Assembly (NCBI GenBank): GCA_009667805.1
Contig: CM019064.1
Location: 76,754,400 to 76,818,399, forward strand
DNA length: 64,000 nucleotides
Direction of reading: 5' to 3'
DNA from: Leptobrachium leishanense
Lineage: Eukaryota; Chordata; Amphibia; Anura; Megophryidae
Positions 1-11,592 of this stretch are shown here, piece after piece. Under the pieces are notes generated by a model that had not been told where the DNA came from, made no database searches, and saw only the letters and a program-made list of their open reading frames with translations. The position numbers and the translations under genes are program-made. Numbering within the stretch: the first letter of the stretch is position 1; each line of letters begins with the position of its first letter.

Positions 1-782
1 AAAACTAGCAATGCAATTATAACTTCTAAAATAGATTTTCTCTAAGAGCTCCAGCTATGAGTAATATTTACTAATATTTATAGCGGTTTGGGCACATCAT
101 TTGTTTATCTAGAAGAAAAATCTGACTTTGGAAGGCAATGTAGCATGGTTGTTGCTGTTTTCAGTAAAAAAAAACACTTTTATGCTACAAATCAGTGGAT
201 GTACATATGCCTGGGCCATGCACTCACGCTCCACAGGTCAAGATTTCACGGTGTTCCTTCACCAGACCTATAAAGCAAAGAAAGGGCATTGACCCAATTA
301 GCTGCTATATACAAGGTACTACTGTAATTTCCATACACGCATTATGCCACATACAGATATTATTTTTTATGTTCAATTGGTTTATTGTGGAAGGTGCATT
401 GCTAATGTCATTATGATCACTACGAATCCCCGTAAGTAAGACATCCAACCATTGTAATTATTTATATCACCCTTAATGTATTTCCTGAAAGCTGTTTCTG
501 CCTGTACGCTTATAATGCTTATCCTCTTTGAAATTGTGCAAGATAAGGGTCCTATTCCAACCTAACAGCTCAAGACACTATTCTGACCTTGGTGCAAGCT
601 TTGTTTGTCACTCACAATTGAGGGCTTCTTACCGTATATTAATGGCTCAGGTTGAAAACTTTCAGCCCCTGGCGATAAGAAATCTTGCACAAGCAAAATC
701 ACGTAACACAAAGAAAATCCCACCAAAAAAATCCTCACCTTTAATCCCACAGTGCATAGGTTGGCTCTATAATATATTATAA
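1..782. other. Unassigned A+T-rich DNA
   Basis: I see no domain, terminal repeat or tandem array here. The short open frames on both strands have no recognisable similarity and look like chance. Confidence 0.5.
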
Positions 783-784
783 TA

Positions 785-1695
785 CACTGAGTGGCCAGAT
801 TATTATGACCACCCCATCAGTACTTCGGTAGGCCACCTTTTGCCTTCAATACTGCGGCGATTCTTCTAGGCATTGACTCCACGAGATGTTGAAAGGTGAT
901 GCGAGGTTTTCTGACAACATGCCTGATGAATAGCACTGTCCAGTTCTGTGAGATTTGATGGTTGTGGAACCAGCTGCCTGATGGCTCTTTCAACTTCGTC
1001 CCACAAATTGGTAAACAAAATATAGGAGAGTCCTCGCGCGAGAACTCTCCTATATTTTGTTTACCAATTTTTGGTGTGTGCACTGGGAATGAGTATGCAC
1101 GGGACCTTGCTGCATGTATATATTTATAGACTTATATTTGATCTGCGCCCATTTACTTTTTCCTTTACTTTCGTCCCACCAATGCTCAATTGGATTGAGA
1201 TCTGGTGATTGTGGGGGCCACCTTAGCAAGGTAAATTCTCCCTCATGCTCTTGAAACCACTCCTGCACAATACAAGCACCGTGGCATGGTGCATTGTCTT
1301 GTTGGAAGAAGCCATCTCCATTGGGATACGCCATCAACATGATAGGATTAACTTGATCGGCAGCGATGCTTTGGTATGTTTTGCTATTCAGACATTGATC
1401 CACACAAATTTAAGGGCCCCAAACCATAACACTGCCCCCACCAGCTTGAAGGGTTGTGCTCATGCATGTGGGGTGCGTGCTTTCATGCTGCTTCCAACAA
1501 ATTCTCACTCTGCCATCTGCATGATGCAACTGGAAACGTGATTCATCAGACCACATTACTTTTTTCCAATGCTCCTGATTAAGATGTGCAGTAATTTGAT
1601 GCGCTGTTGTCCTTCTGTTGTCTTGTACCAGTCTTGCCACTCTCTGTTCTGCCCTAACATTGATTAGTCGCTGACGGCCACAATTCGGACCTAAG
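785..1695 (-). mobile_element. Tc1-like DNA transposon, broken, with internal insertion
   Basis: The left end has a TA dinucleotide (783-784) followed by a terminal repeat beginning CACTGAGTGGCCAG. Read on the minus strand, roughly 1670-817 encodes pieces of a Tc1-family transposase: a WSDES block (first catalytic Asp), FFQQDNAPCH (second Asp) and [11 protein letters not shown] (catalytic Glu). The frame is lost just after the Glu because a foldback sequence (1005-1171) has inserted. The 5' part of the gene and the right terminal repeat are missing: the copy stops against a hAT-like sequence at 1696. It cannot make a working transposase. Confidence 0.88.
1005..1171. mobile_element. Foldback insertion with a 66-bp palindrome
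   Basis: Positions 1005-1037 and 1038-1070 are inverted copies with 32 of 33 positions matching and no spacer; the centre is CTCGCGCGAG. A further 100 bp of unrelated A+T-rich sequence follows. The block splits the Tc1 coding frame and is flanked by near-identical CTTCGTCCCAC (994-1004) and CTTTCGTCCCAC (1168-1179). That fits an insertion with a duplicated target of 8-12 bp. Confidence 0.7.
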
Positions 1696-1950
1696 CAGGG
1701 CCGGTGCTCCCACCAGGATATCTAGGCAACTGCCTAGGGCGCACTGCCGCCTAGGGGCATAGTGGGCCCCATTCCAGGTTCCATTATTGTACCCCCTTCC
1801 TCATTGTGCAGCTCGTGTAGCTGGCATTGGCAGCTTCCAAAGCCGATATTGTCGGCTTGCAGATCCCCGTTAGCAGCACAGAAGGTGGGCGTCTTATGGT
1901 GATGTGCAGGCGCCAGCAAATGACGTGCGGTCACCACCAGAGGCCAAGTA
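1696..1950. mobile_element. hAT-like element end, truncated
   Basis: The segment starts CAGGGCCGGTGCTCCC and continues with a CTAGGCAACTGCCTAGGG stretch, the look of hAT terminal repeats in vertebrates. I found no matching right end and no second copy of the preceding 8 bp, so this is probably a fragment. The right limit is approximate. Confidence 0.4.
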
Positions 1951-2204
1951 ATACAAACATTTAATTATTGCTGCCTCCGAGAGCCTATGGTTTTATCAGA
2001 AATTAATGTAAAGTCATATGGCGATGGCGTCCAGTGAAATTGCCATATTTCTCATATGTTGGAGATGTTCTTTAATTATCACATATAATTTGCAGGATAG
2101 GGTAGATCCATTGATAAAAAAAAAACCACAAGCATTCTTTTAACAGCAAACTAAATACTCTGAAGTATTCATTCTCCTTTATAAGTAAAAATCAACCTAC
2201 AAAC
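1951..2204. other. Unassigned spacer
   Basis: A+T-rich; nothing recognised. Confidence 0.4.
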
Positions 2205-2207
2205 TTA

Positions 2208-2947
2208 GGCCCCTATTACATTCTTCGCGCAATTGGTTTAGCGTGCGCAAATGCGCATTTGCGCAAGGGGCAAAACCCTTTGCGCTGAACGTCGTATTAC
2301 AACGTTCGCGCAAACGATGAGCGTTATCATTTAACGCGGATGGACCTGCGTGAGCGTGATGAACTGTGCGGGTCCTATACTTAACATTGTGAGCTCAAAT
2401 TCGTTCGTGCGCTGGTACGCGGATGATATTCCATTCGATGCGCATCTTTTTACGAACGACGCTTGCGCGCATAATTTTAACGTCTTTGAAAAGCTGGTGG
2501 TAACTGCAAATCGGAACGTTCTGGCCGAAACGAAAAACAGCAGCACGAAAAAAAAAATACAGCAAAGTATAGTTACACATTCTACACATACCCAAACAAT
2601 AAAATTGTGAATTTGTGCGTGTTTTTATTATTGCTGCAGCATGTATACTCATATTTACTTTGACAGGCGCAAAAACGTAAGTGAGTCAATTAAGGTAAAT
2701 TGATGTCAATTAAGGTTCTTCATTCTGATTGGCTGAATCCGGCAAAAAAAACAGTCCGCACACAGATTTACGTGTGCTACGTTACTGCGCGCGTATTGCT
2801 CTTCATTTTTTGAATGTGATTTTTGGACGGATGAGAAAATGCTTTCGGAACGGAATACTCCGTTAAGTTTCGCGCGATAACGCCGTGATGCGTGCAAAAA
2901 AATTTGAGCTGCGTGAACGAAATTGCGCAAAGAATGTAATAGGGGCC
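2208..2947 (-). mobile_element. TTA-flanked MITE, family 1 (Harbinger-like), copy 1
   Basis: TTA lies on both sides (2205-2207 and 2948-2950). The terminal repeats are GGCCCCTATTACATTCTTCG at the left and its complement at the right. The interior is rich in GCGCA and CGTTCGCGC words and has no coding capacity. TTA duplications and this kind of terminus are typical of PIF/Harbinger MITEs. Two more copies lie at 51103-51834 and 55774-56613, inverted relative to this one (compare 2565-2620 with 55774-55830). Confidence 0.82.
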
Positions 2948-2950
2948 TTA

Positions 2951-3741
2951 GAATCTACTCATTTATACCAGAGGAAAAATAAATGAAAAATTGGGATATG
3001 ACTATTTTTAGCTTTTGTTATTTTTGGTTTGGATTTGATTGTCAGTAATCACAGTTTAAACATTAGTGAATAGATTTCTGTTCTTTCTTTCATTGTTTAG
3101 TCTATTTATTTGCATGATTCTTTATAATGACTGCATTCAGAACTAAATTGTATGGTGCCGCCATATTTTTTTCTTGTAGTTTTTGCTAATGGCCTGATGT
3201 TTTATCCCTGTTCTATTCTGATTGTCAGCTGACTCTAGAAAATGTCTATCAAGCTTTTATTTTATGGCATACAGAAATATACTTCTCATCCCGCGGCGAA
3301 AAGGGTGCCATGATCCACCGCTTCTTTTCGCCAGGAGCAAATAGTTCCTAGTCTCCCTCTGTGATCAGTCCAGGGTGCTGCGCAATCTCGTGAGAGCGGG
3401 GTTGCGCAGAGCTCGCTGCCCGGAAGCACAAGTCTCTATAGTGCCTTACGGACTCCTGGAGCTGATACTCTCAGTGGCGCCGGAGCGCTACTGTGTGTAA
3501 CAGGGAGGTTAACAATGTGTTCCGGGGCGACATGCTGACATAGCACCTTCCCTGGAATACACGTTAACATGGAGACGATGGGGAAAATCTGCAAGCGAAA
3601 TCTACCGTCTCCATGTTAGTGTCAAGAATAGAATGTAGCCATTAGTTTGTAATTTCAAGTGAGGAGTTAATGGGTAGAGCAGGATAGCTGCTCCAAAGCC
3701 CATCTACTACTTAACTTAATGGCAGGAAAAATAAGGGCTCT
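2951..3741. other. Unassigned spacer with one hairpin
   Basis: No coding similarity. Around 3563-3620 two arms containing AACATGGAGACG and CGTCTCCATGTT face each other, a possible small foldback. Confidence 0.4.
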
Positions 3742-3746
3742 CCAAC

Positions 3747-4323
3747 TGATGGGATTTACCTATCACGATCAGGCAACTATGAAAATATACGACATGATTT
3801 TATGCTTATGCCTTCAGTGAACTTTGCTCTAATTAGCATTCTATGACCAAGCTGACAGTTTAGAAATGGATCTTGCTTTAAAATCTGCAGCCATGTGTAA
3901 ATGTCTTAAAGCACACCCAAGATAAGGGTGGAGACTAGGAAAATAGGGAGTAAAAAAGTCCAGAAGCAAACAGATGTTAATTCCTGTTAAATAATGAAAC
4001 GTTAGGAAAACTTACGAAACTGCAGAAATGTTTATCTTTGTGTTAATCTGTATTTTATCTTTTAATATGCTGCTGTAGGCATTTTAGTAGGTGTTACTTC
4101 TCTCTGATAGGATATGGTAAACGTCATGTAATGTATATAAGCACATGTAACCAAACATACAATGGAGAGCGAAACGAAGGAAAACTTTGTGTCTTGTCAT
4201 TATTTCCAGCTACTTCCTTCTCACTGGTCGACCATGAGTTATTTTGTTACGGAGAGATAGTTTAGTTAGAGAATAGAAGATTACGGACACACATCAAGCT
4301 GAGGCAGAATTTTCCGGCTATCA
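3747..4323 (+). repeat. 5' LTR of the provirus
   Basis: It begins TGATGGG and ends CTATCA, giving TG...CA termini. It aligns along its whole length with 22769-24259 once the insertion there is removed. It is followed three bases later by the primer binding site. Confidence 0.92.
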
Positions 4324-4326
4324 ATT

Positions 4327-4344
4327 TGGGGGCTCGTCTGGGAT
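4327..4344 (+). promoter_or_regulatory. Retroviral primer binding site, tRNA-Pro type
   Basis: TGGGGGCTCGTCTGGGAT starts three bases after the LTR. It matches the tRNA-Pro primer binding site of gammaretroviruses except for one base as I recall the consensus. The site is where minus-strand DNA synthesis is primed, and it supports assignment to class I endogenous retroviruses. Confidence 0.85.
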
Positions 4345-5694
4345 ATCGTCCCACAGGAATGTACGTAGAAAATAACAGTTCTTTGTTGTATCTGCGCCTT
4401 CCTGTCTGACGATAGGAACTAAATTTTTATTTTTTGATTGTGATGATTGTGTCGCGTAGAAAACAGACCTGTGTTTAGCTGGATGGATTGATGGTCTTTC
4501 CTTGATACTGATCAGAATGGTTCTGACAGCCAGTTTTGGGATTGGATCCCAAGTATATATATATATGTATGTAGAGACATATATATAGCAGAATTGGATT
4601 CTGCAGTTATTGTTTTATTGTTTTGGGGATTTGGATAGGTAGGATTTTATTGTTTCATATATCTCTCCCTGACAAAATAAGTCAATTATATGTACTGTAT
4701 ACTGTGTATGTGTATAAATATATTGTATAGTGTGCTGTAACTGTGTGGCTGAGCATTGTTTGAGTGGTCATCCTGGATCCTTCACGGTGAAAAGATGATG
4801 AAAAATCCCTGGAACTAAAGGGGCATGAGGTTAATTCACTATGCGCCCCTTGACAGGTGCTAGGCGTAAGCTGTTGACCACCTGAAACAAGATTGCCAGC
4901 ATCGATTAACGCGGTGAATGATAAAATGAGAGATAGCATAACTCAATCGGATGTGTTTCTCCCTATGAACCAATTGCGAAAGGCACTTGGAGTAGGTCAT
5001 CATAAAACTACAGAGACTGGATTACTGGTCTCAAGTGAAAACACCACATCTACACACATTTACTGCCCTTGATAATTTGATAACTATAAGATCATAATAA
5101 TGTTTAATTTGCTTGACTTTGCTTTTGCTACAAGATGGAGATCCCAGCTCTAAACCTATTAACCAAATTGCTTTATGAGTGCAAAAATCAACTATAAGAA
5201 TTTCTTGAAATGTAAAAATGTTGTATATAAATCACCTGTAATACCTGGGCAAGAGGTTGTCCAGATCCTGTGGTGCCTGTAGGGCCAGTGGCATAGCTCA
5301 AGAGATGTATCCACTGCCAAATGTTTTGGAAGAAGGATGTGAGACAATGGAAGATGACTTGGTTGTTTTATTCATACAGAGTCTAATGGATAGCATGTTC
5401 CCCACTTGCAGCCGGCTCATTAAGCAGGCTGAGACAGGATGGCACGGGAGGAGGCCAAAAGAGTTAGAAAACCCTATCCTAGATATGACAGATACAGGTT
5501 GCTTTCCAGTAGAGAGCATTAAGAAGGACATGAAGGTGATTAGTAGTATGTATGCAGAAGGTGATGTGATGGTGATTAGCAGTATTTATGCAGAGTGTGA
5601 TGTGAATGAGAGCACATGGCAGAAGAGAAGGTCAGAGATTTAAGGCAGGACAAGCAAAGATGAATGTGAAATTTAGGAACGTTTCAGTATTATC
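4345..5694 (+). pseudogene. Provirus leader and presumed gag remnant
   Basis: By position this is the leader and gag. I recognise no matrix, capsid or nucleocapsid motif, and no CCHC knuckle. One open frame (5257-5643) has no convincing similarity. The segment ends at GTATTATC (5687-5694), the first copy of the target duplication of the next insertion. Confidence 0.5.
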
Positions 5695-5744
5695 CATAGG
5701 CGTGCGCATGGGGTGTGCCGGGTGTGCCTGGGCACACCCTAATC

Positions 5745-6336
5745 AGACAGTTTTTTGTTTTTGCCGTGAATGCCGCCGGCCGAACTTGCAGCTCCAGCGT
5801 TCATCCGTATCCTCTGCTCTGAAGGACTCCATAACGCTGCTGGAGCAGCAGCAGACACACCCCTGCTTGTGCTTGTGTGTCTTTTGAAATCCCCAGTGAG
5901 ATGCAGGGGCAAGCTTGGCAGCTGCTATGGGGAGAACTCTTAGGGTCTTTTGAATCCCCAGTGACAGGCAGTAGTGGCCCACGGGTACTTCCTGAAATGC
6001 TTGCTATTTCCCATCTTCCTGTATGCTCCTATGTTACTGGGGGAAAATACTACAGCGAGGAGATAGTAATGCAGTGGGGCAGGAAGCAGCAGGATCTACT
6101 TCACACACAGGGTCGGCAGGTGAATGATGCCCTGTGTCACTGAGGGTATGATGCACCTATTTGTTTTTTTAATTATGCCACTGCCAGTAAAATAGTTAAC
6201 CCTGGCTGCTCCAGGGAGCTCAGATGCACCAGGCAGTGGCATTCTGGCTGCTCCCCAGCACCAACAGCTCAGACCCTCAGATCACTGGCAGCAGGGGGAA
6301 AGAGTGTAAACAGAGAGAGAGAGAGAATACAGAGAT
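5745..6336. other. Interior of the hAT element before the pyrimidine array
   Basis: No family recognised. The stretch is G+C-moderate and ends in a short GA tract (about 6311-6336) that is the reverse complement of the array unit that follows. Confidence 0.4.
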
Positions 6337-8140
6337 TGTATTCTTTCTAGCTCTCTGTATTCTCTCACTCTATTCTTTCTATCTCTGTATTCTCTCACTC
6401 TATTCTTTCTATCTCTGTATTCTCTCACTCTATTCTTTCTATCTCTCTGTATTCTCTCTCACTCTATTCTTTCTATCTCTGTATTCTCTCTCACTCTATT
6501 CTTTCTATCTCTGTATTCTCTCTCACTCTATTCTTTCTATCTCTGTATTCTCTCTCACTCTATTCTTTCTATCTCTATTCTCTCACTATTCTTTCTATCT
6601 CTCTGTATTCTCTCTCACTCTATTCTTTCTATCTCTGTATTCTCTCTCACTGTATTCTTTCTATCTCTGTATTCTCTCTCTCTATTCTTTCTATCTCTGT
6701 ATTCTCTCTCTCTATTCTTTCTATCTCTGTATTCTCTCTCTCTCTCTCTATTCTCTCACTCTATTCTTTCTATCTCTCTGTATTCTCTCTCACTATTCTT
6801 TCTATCTCTGTACTCTCTCTATTCTTTCTATCTCTGTATTCTCTCACTCTATTCTTTCTATCTCTCTGTATTCTCTCTCACTCTATTCTTTCTATCTCTG
6901 TATTCTCTCTCACTCTATTCTTTCTATCTCTGTATTCTCTCACTCTATTCTTTCTATCTCTCTGTATTCTCTCTCACTCTATTCTTTCTATCTCTGTATT
7001 CTCTCTCACTCTATTCTTTCTATCTCTGTATTCTCTCTCACTCTATTCTTTCTATCTCTATTCTCTCACTCTATTCTTTCTATCTCTGTATTCGCTCTCA
7101 CTCTATTCTTTCTATCTCTGTATTCTCTCTCACTCTATTCTTTCTATCTCTATTCTCTCACTCTATTCTTTCTATCTCTCTGTATTCTCTCTCACTCTAT
7201 TCTTTCTATCTCTGTATTCTCTCACTCTATTCTTTCTATCTCTGTATTCTCTCTCTCTATTCTTTCTATCTCTGTATTCTCTCTCTCTATTCTTTCTATC
7301 TCTCTGTATTCTCTCTCACTATTCTTTCTATCTCTGTACTCTCTCACTCTATTCTTTCTATCTCTGTATTCTCTCTCTCTCTATTCTCTCACTCTATTCT
7401 TTCTATCTCTCTGTATTCTCTCTCACTCTATTCTTTCTATCTCTGTATTCTCTCTATTCTTTCTATCTCTGTATTCTCTCACTCTATTCTTTCTATCTCT
7501 GTATTCTCTCTCTCTATTCTTTCTATCTCTCTGTATTCTCTCTCTCTCTATTCTTTCTATCTCTGTATTCTCTCACTCTATTCTTTCTATCTCTCTGTAT
7601 TCTCTCTCACTCTATTCTTTCTATCTCTCTTATTCTCTCTTCTCTCTATTCTCTCACTCTATTCTTTCTATCTCTCTGTATTCTCTCTCACTCTATTCTT
7701 TCTATCTCTCTGTATTCTCTCTCACTCTATTCTTTCTATCTCTCTGTATTCTCTCTCACTCTATTCTTTCTATCTCTGTATTCTCTCTATTCTTTCTATC
7801 TCTGTATTCTCTCTCTGTATTCTCTCTCTGTATTCTTTCTATCTCTGTATTCTCTCTCACTCTATTCTTTCTATCTCTCTGTATTCTCTCTCACTCTATT
7901 CTTTCTATCTCTGTGTATTCTCTCTCACTCTATTCTTTCTATCTCTGTATTCTCTCTATTCTTTCTATCTCTGTATTCTCTCTCTGTATTCTCTCTCTGT
8001 ATTCTCTCTCTGTATTCTTTCTATCTCTCTGTATTCTCTCTCACTCTATTCTTTCTATCTCTCTGTATTCTCTCTCACTCTATTCTTTCTATCTCTGTAT
8101 TCTCGCACTCTATTCTTTCTATATCTCTGTATTCTTTCTG
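6337..8140. repeat. Pyrimidine-rich tandem array, about 1.8 kb
   Basis: Degenerate units of about 25-40 bases built from CTCTGTATTCTCTC and ACTCTATTCTTTCTATCT. The plus strand is almost free of G and has very few A. A 660-codon open frame crosses it only because the repeat contains no stop in one frame; its product would be an endless Leu/Ser/Phe/Tyr repeat. Reverse-complement units sit at both edges, so the array is bounded by inverted sequence. Confidence 0.95.
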
Positions 8141-8690
8141 AGGGAGAGAATACAGAGAGTGAGAGAATACAGAGAGAATGAATGCAAAAAGAGTAAAATA
8201 ATGTAGAAAAAAGATGCAGAGAAAGAAAATTCAGGGAGAGAGAAAGACTTCAGAGAGAAAACCGCAAAAAGAATTTGGAATGAAAGAAAGCAGAGAGAAA
8301 GAAATACAGAGAATGAATGAATAAAGAGAGAAAGAAAGGATGCAGAGATAAAGAATACATAAAGAAATGCAAATGAAAGAATGGATGCAGATGAAAAGAA
8401 AGAAACAGAATAAAAGGAAGCAAAGAGAAAGAATGGTAGCATGGAGAAAGAAATATGGAGAGAAATAAAAGATGCAGAAACAAAAAAAGATTTCAGAGTG
8501 ACATAAAAAATACTGAGCAAAAGAAACAATACAGAGAAAGAAAGAATGCAGAAAGAAAAAATAGAAAGGATGACGAGAGAAGGAAAGATTACAAAGAGAA
8601 AGAAAGATTACAGAGCGAAAGAAAATACAAATAAAAAGCAGAGAAAGAAAGCAGACAAATAATACTGAAGAAAGCCTACCGCTAGGACAC
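8141..8690. repeat. Purine-rich degenerate tract (GAGAAAGAA words)
   Basis: The complementary composition to the preceding array: AGAGAAAGAATGCAGAG-type words with many substitutions. It looks like an older, inverted extension of the same simple repeat. Confidence 0.85.
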
Positions 8691-8934
8691 AGGGAGAGAG
8701 CGGCTTGGGGTAGTCAGCAGTCAGCATGGAGGAGGGATAATTCCGGTGAGTATAGAGAAGGGAAGGGGATCCTTATCCTATCCTATTTTTCCCTTTATTT
8801 CCAGTGTTTATTGCAACTATTTGTATTTATTCTATGTATTTACCTCTACCTACCCTTTCTCATCAATAGCTATCTTTCTGCTAACTGAAAAATCTCCCAC
8901 TTGTCCTGTCCCTGCAGCGAGTCCAAACTGGGTT

Positions 8935-9535
8935 TCAGCCGCACAGAATTACTGTGAGTTTTCATGCTATGGGGCTCTGTGATACGCTCATACACACTGC
9001 ACATTACTGTGAGTTTTATTGCTGTGGAGCTCTGTGATACACTCTTACACACCGCACATTACTGTGAGGTTTATTGCTGTGCAGCTTTGTGATACACTGC
9101 ACATTACTGTGAGTTTTATTGCTGTGGAGATCTGTGATACACTCATACACACCGCACATTACTGTATCATAGAGCTCCACAGCAATAAAACTCACAGTAA
9201 TGTACAGTGTGTATGAGGGTATCACAGAGCCCCACAGCAATAAAACTCAGTGATGTGCAGTGTGTATGAGGGTATCACAAAATCCACAGTAATAAAACTC
9301 ACAGTAATGTGCGGTGTGTATGAGCGTGTTACAGAATCCACAGTAATGTGCGGTGTGTGTATGAGCGTATCACAGAGCTCCACAGCAATAAAAGTCACAG
9401 CAATGTACGGTGTGTATGAGCGTGTCACAGAGCTCCACAGCAATAAAACAGTAATGCGCGTTGTGTGAGTTTTTTCGCTGTGGAGTTCTGATACACTAAT
9501 ACACTGCACATTACTGTGAGCTTTATTGCTACATA
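8935..9535. repeat. 45-bp tandem repeat with orientation switches
   Basis: Units contain TATCACAGAGCTCCACAGC and AATAAAACTCACAGTAATGTG. From about 8935 to 9165 the units read in the complementary sense, from 9166 to 9450 in the direct sense, and the last one or two are complementary again. The same unit recurs at 48480-48640, at 49010-49255 and as a single degenerate copy near 28862-28912. Confidence 0.88.
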
Positions 9536-9539
9536 CCGG

Positions 9540-10330
9540 GTGTATACAGCTATGAATGTATGTCATGGAGTTGACGTGGCGCTCCACGCTTCAAACCGCA
9601 AGAGACTTTATGTTCATTTATATCGTGTGATTTTAAATATATTTTACATTGTTTGGTTTTAGTTTAAATTAAGTTTAGTGTAAATGGCGTAGCTTTAGTT
9701 TTAAATATACTTATATTTCTTTAGGTAAAAAAATTTTTCTATTAAAGATACTACCTGCAGCGAGTTCAAATGCTTTCTTTCGTATAGATTGTAAAATAGG
9801 TTTGAGTAATTTGTGATTAGGCAAAAGGGTTTTCTCTTTGTTCATCTGCTATCTGTTTACATGTCTCAGAGGTTGGGAGTCACCATTGTCTCAGCCAAAA
9901 CCTAACTGATTTCCTTTACAATAGATTATGTAAATGATGTGTGAAATATCTGACATAATGTAATTAGCATTTTAGTAGGACAATGTGCGTCATTTATGCA
10001 AATTATGGCTGTTGGATCTCAGCATAAGTAGTGGCGTTTTTGTTCATTAAAGCTCAGAGAGAGAGAGAGAGAATCCTGTTGGAACATACAGCCGCGTCTG
10101 GTGTCTCCTTCAACTACGCTACACTACACACTCAACCTCAGAAGGCACAGAGCGGCCTTCTGGAAATTCCGAACGGCTCCAGGGCAGAGAAACAGAAGCA
10201 GGCGGGTCAAGCTGCTCGAGGCGCTGAGGACAGCGCTCCCAGTAGCCGGGCTGACCGCAACGAAGGGGTGTCTGGAGAGTCAGGACAGGCGGAAGAGTGC
10301 GGTTCCGTCACAATGTATATGTAAATGTAT
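9540..10330. other. Possible LTR-like fragment inside the hAT element
   Basis: After A+T-rich sequence, around 10040-10130 there is an ATTAAAGCTC word, a GA tract and a C-rich stretch reminiscent of the R-U5 part of an LTR. I see no termini or duplication, so this is only a suggestion. Confidence 0.25.
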
Positions 10331-10560
10331 GGCTGTGTGTGTAAATGTATGTATTTGTCTTTAAACAGGTTGCTGTGCGTATATACCCGTGCCTATTTTT
10401 TTTTGTCCCAGTCCGGCCTTGCCCCATCATCGTGCACTCAAAGGGCCAGTATCACTCTCTGAATCAACAATCACAGTATATGTTGTCTGCCCTCCGTAAA
10501 TCGGAACAGGTAGGATACTAAATAAATGTTGCTGGGCAGCAAGAGGTTAAATGGCCACAC
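10320..10560. repeat. Block shared, inverted, with 48720-48990
   Basis: Reading the reverse complement of 48720-48990 gives the same succession of words: a TGTAAATGTATG stretch, CAGTCC...GCCTTGCCCC, and GCAAGAGGTTAAATGG. Both blocks lie next to the 45-bp repeat, so the two hAT-bounded elements share a common internal module. Confidence 0.75.
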
Positions 10561-10570
10561 TACTTAAACG

Positions 10571-10623
10571 CAGCCATGCCGTCCTGCAGCAAGTGGGCTT
10601 TAAAGCCGCAGGACGGCATGGCA
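10571..10623. other. Hairpin
   Basis: GCCATGCCGTCCTGC faces GCAGGACGGCATGGC across a spacer of about 20 bases. Confidence 0.7.
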
Positions 10624-11269
10624 CGTCCTGTGCGTTTTTTCTTCCTCCTGCCCATAATCACCTCCCACTCTGGTGTCCAAAGCAGACTGACTTCCTTCAA
10701 GTCAGATCTGCGTTGCATACCCGTCCCGGTGCACTGGTGTCATCGTGCCCGGCGCGATGACATCAGTTTCAGGCCTCCCCCTGCCAGAACAGGGGGAGTG
10801 CCTGAAGGGGAGAGGGCGTCCTCTTTGGTCCCTCTACCTCCCCATCGTCGGGGGCTAGCAAGTCAAGAAAGGCAGCACTGGAATGGTCACAGTCTGACCT
10901 TTCCAGCGATGTATTTCTTTAACCCCTTAGGTGGCAGGCCGCTATCCGGCACCAATCGGCGCCAGATCGCTGCCTATTTCCAGTGGGGGCCGCCATTTTG
11001 GAACAATTTATGGCCATTCATTGTGAACTAAATTTCCACTATTTTTAACAGAGCTTAGGTTTAAGAACCTTGTAAAATACCTCAAATGGGTTAAGAACTG
11101 TGGTAAGTCTGTAGGGGGAAAGAAATGTTGGAAGCTTTGAAGGGTTAAAATCTGGTAAAATGTTAAATGTATAAAGCTGCTGATGTTGGCTGTTTTTTTG
11201 AGTGTGTTGGCTGAAGTGCTCTCTTCCTTCTTTGTTTATATATATACACATACACACATATACACACAT

Positions 11270-11410
11270 CCTATTTTGGCTCCAGTGTGAGCCTTTATCA
11301 ACTTTGATAAGGGCTCTCGCTGGAGCCGAAACGTTTTTTTTTTAATGTTGGTGCAATAAAGGAAACTTTTAATGAAGTCCTCGGGTGCATCCTATCTCCG
11401 TTATAGTACA
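11270..11410 (+). mobile_element. Penelope-like or satellite fragment with hammerhead-like motif
   Basis: TTGATAAG (11304-11311), a 5-bp stem GGCTC/GAGCC (11312-11316 and 11323-11327) and GAAAC (11328-11332) resemble the CUGAUGA-stem II-GAAAC core of a hammerhead ribozyme with two core changes. An AATAAA follows near 11356. Penelope-like element ends in vertebrates often carry such degenerate hammerheads; the assignment rests on that resemblance. Confidence 0.4.
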
Positions 11411-11592
11411 TATGCTCACACTTGGATAAACAGCACTGAGGAAAAAAGAGTCAAAGGATACTTGTGAGCGGCGTGAGTGCTGAAACTTGTGGATATATAT
11501 ACATAATATATATATATATATGTGTGTGTTTGTGTTTGACCTTTTGGGTGCACACCCTAATGTAATAGGCTGCGCACGCCTATGGTATTATC

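Larger units (their letters stand above)
5695..11584. mobile_element. hAT-type element, 5.9 kb, inserted in the provirus
   Basis: Termini are inverted repeats: CATAGGCGTGCGCA at the left and TGCGCACGCCTATG at the right, continued by GTGTGCC/GCACACC words. A perfect 8-bp duplication GTATTATC flanks it (5687-5694, 11585-11592), as expected for hAT integration. No transposase is visible, so it is non-autonomous or heavily modified. Inside lie a 1.8-kb pyrimidine array, a purine-rich tract, a 45-bp repeat array, possible LTR and Penelope fragments, and a block shared with 48720-48990. Confidence 0.88.

Noticed and set aside
6224..8206. 660-codon open frame on the plus strand
   Set aside because: It consists of the translated pyrimidine tandem array, has no start context, and would be an endless Leu/Ser/Phe repeat; absence of stops follows from the repeat.
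8119..8529. 136-codon minus-strand frame with a hydrophobic, membrane-like look
   Set aside because: It is the complement of the purine-rich tract; the Phe/Ser/Leu pattern comes from simple repeat, not a membrane protein.
9016..9587. CRISPR-like or tRNA-cluster interpretation of the 45-bp repeats
   Set aside because: Units are contiguous without unique spacers and do not fold as tRNA; they also switch orientation.
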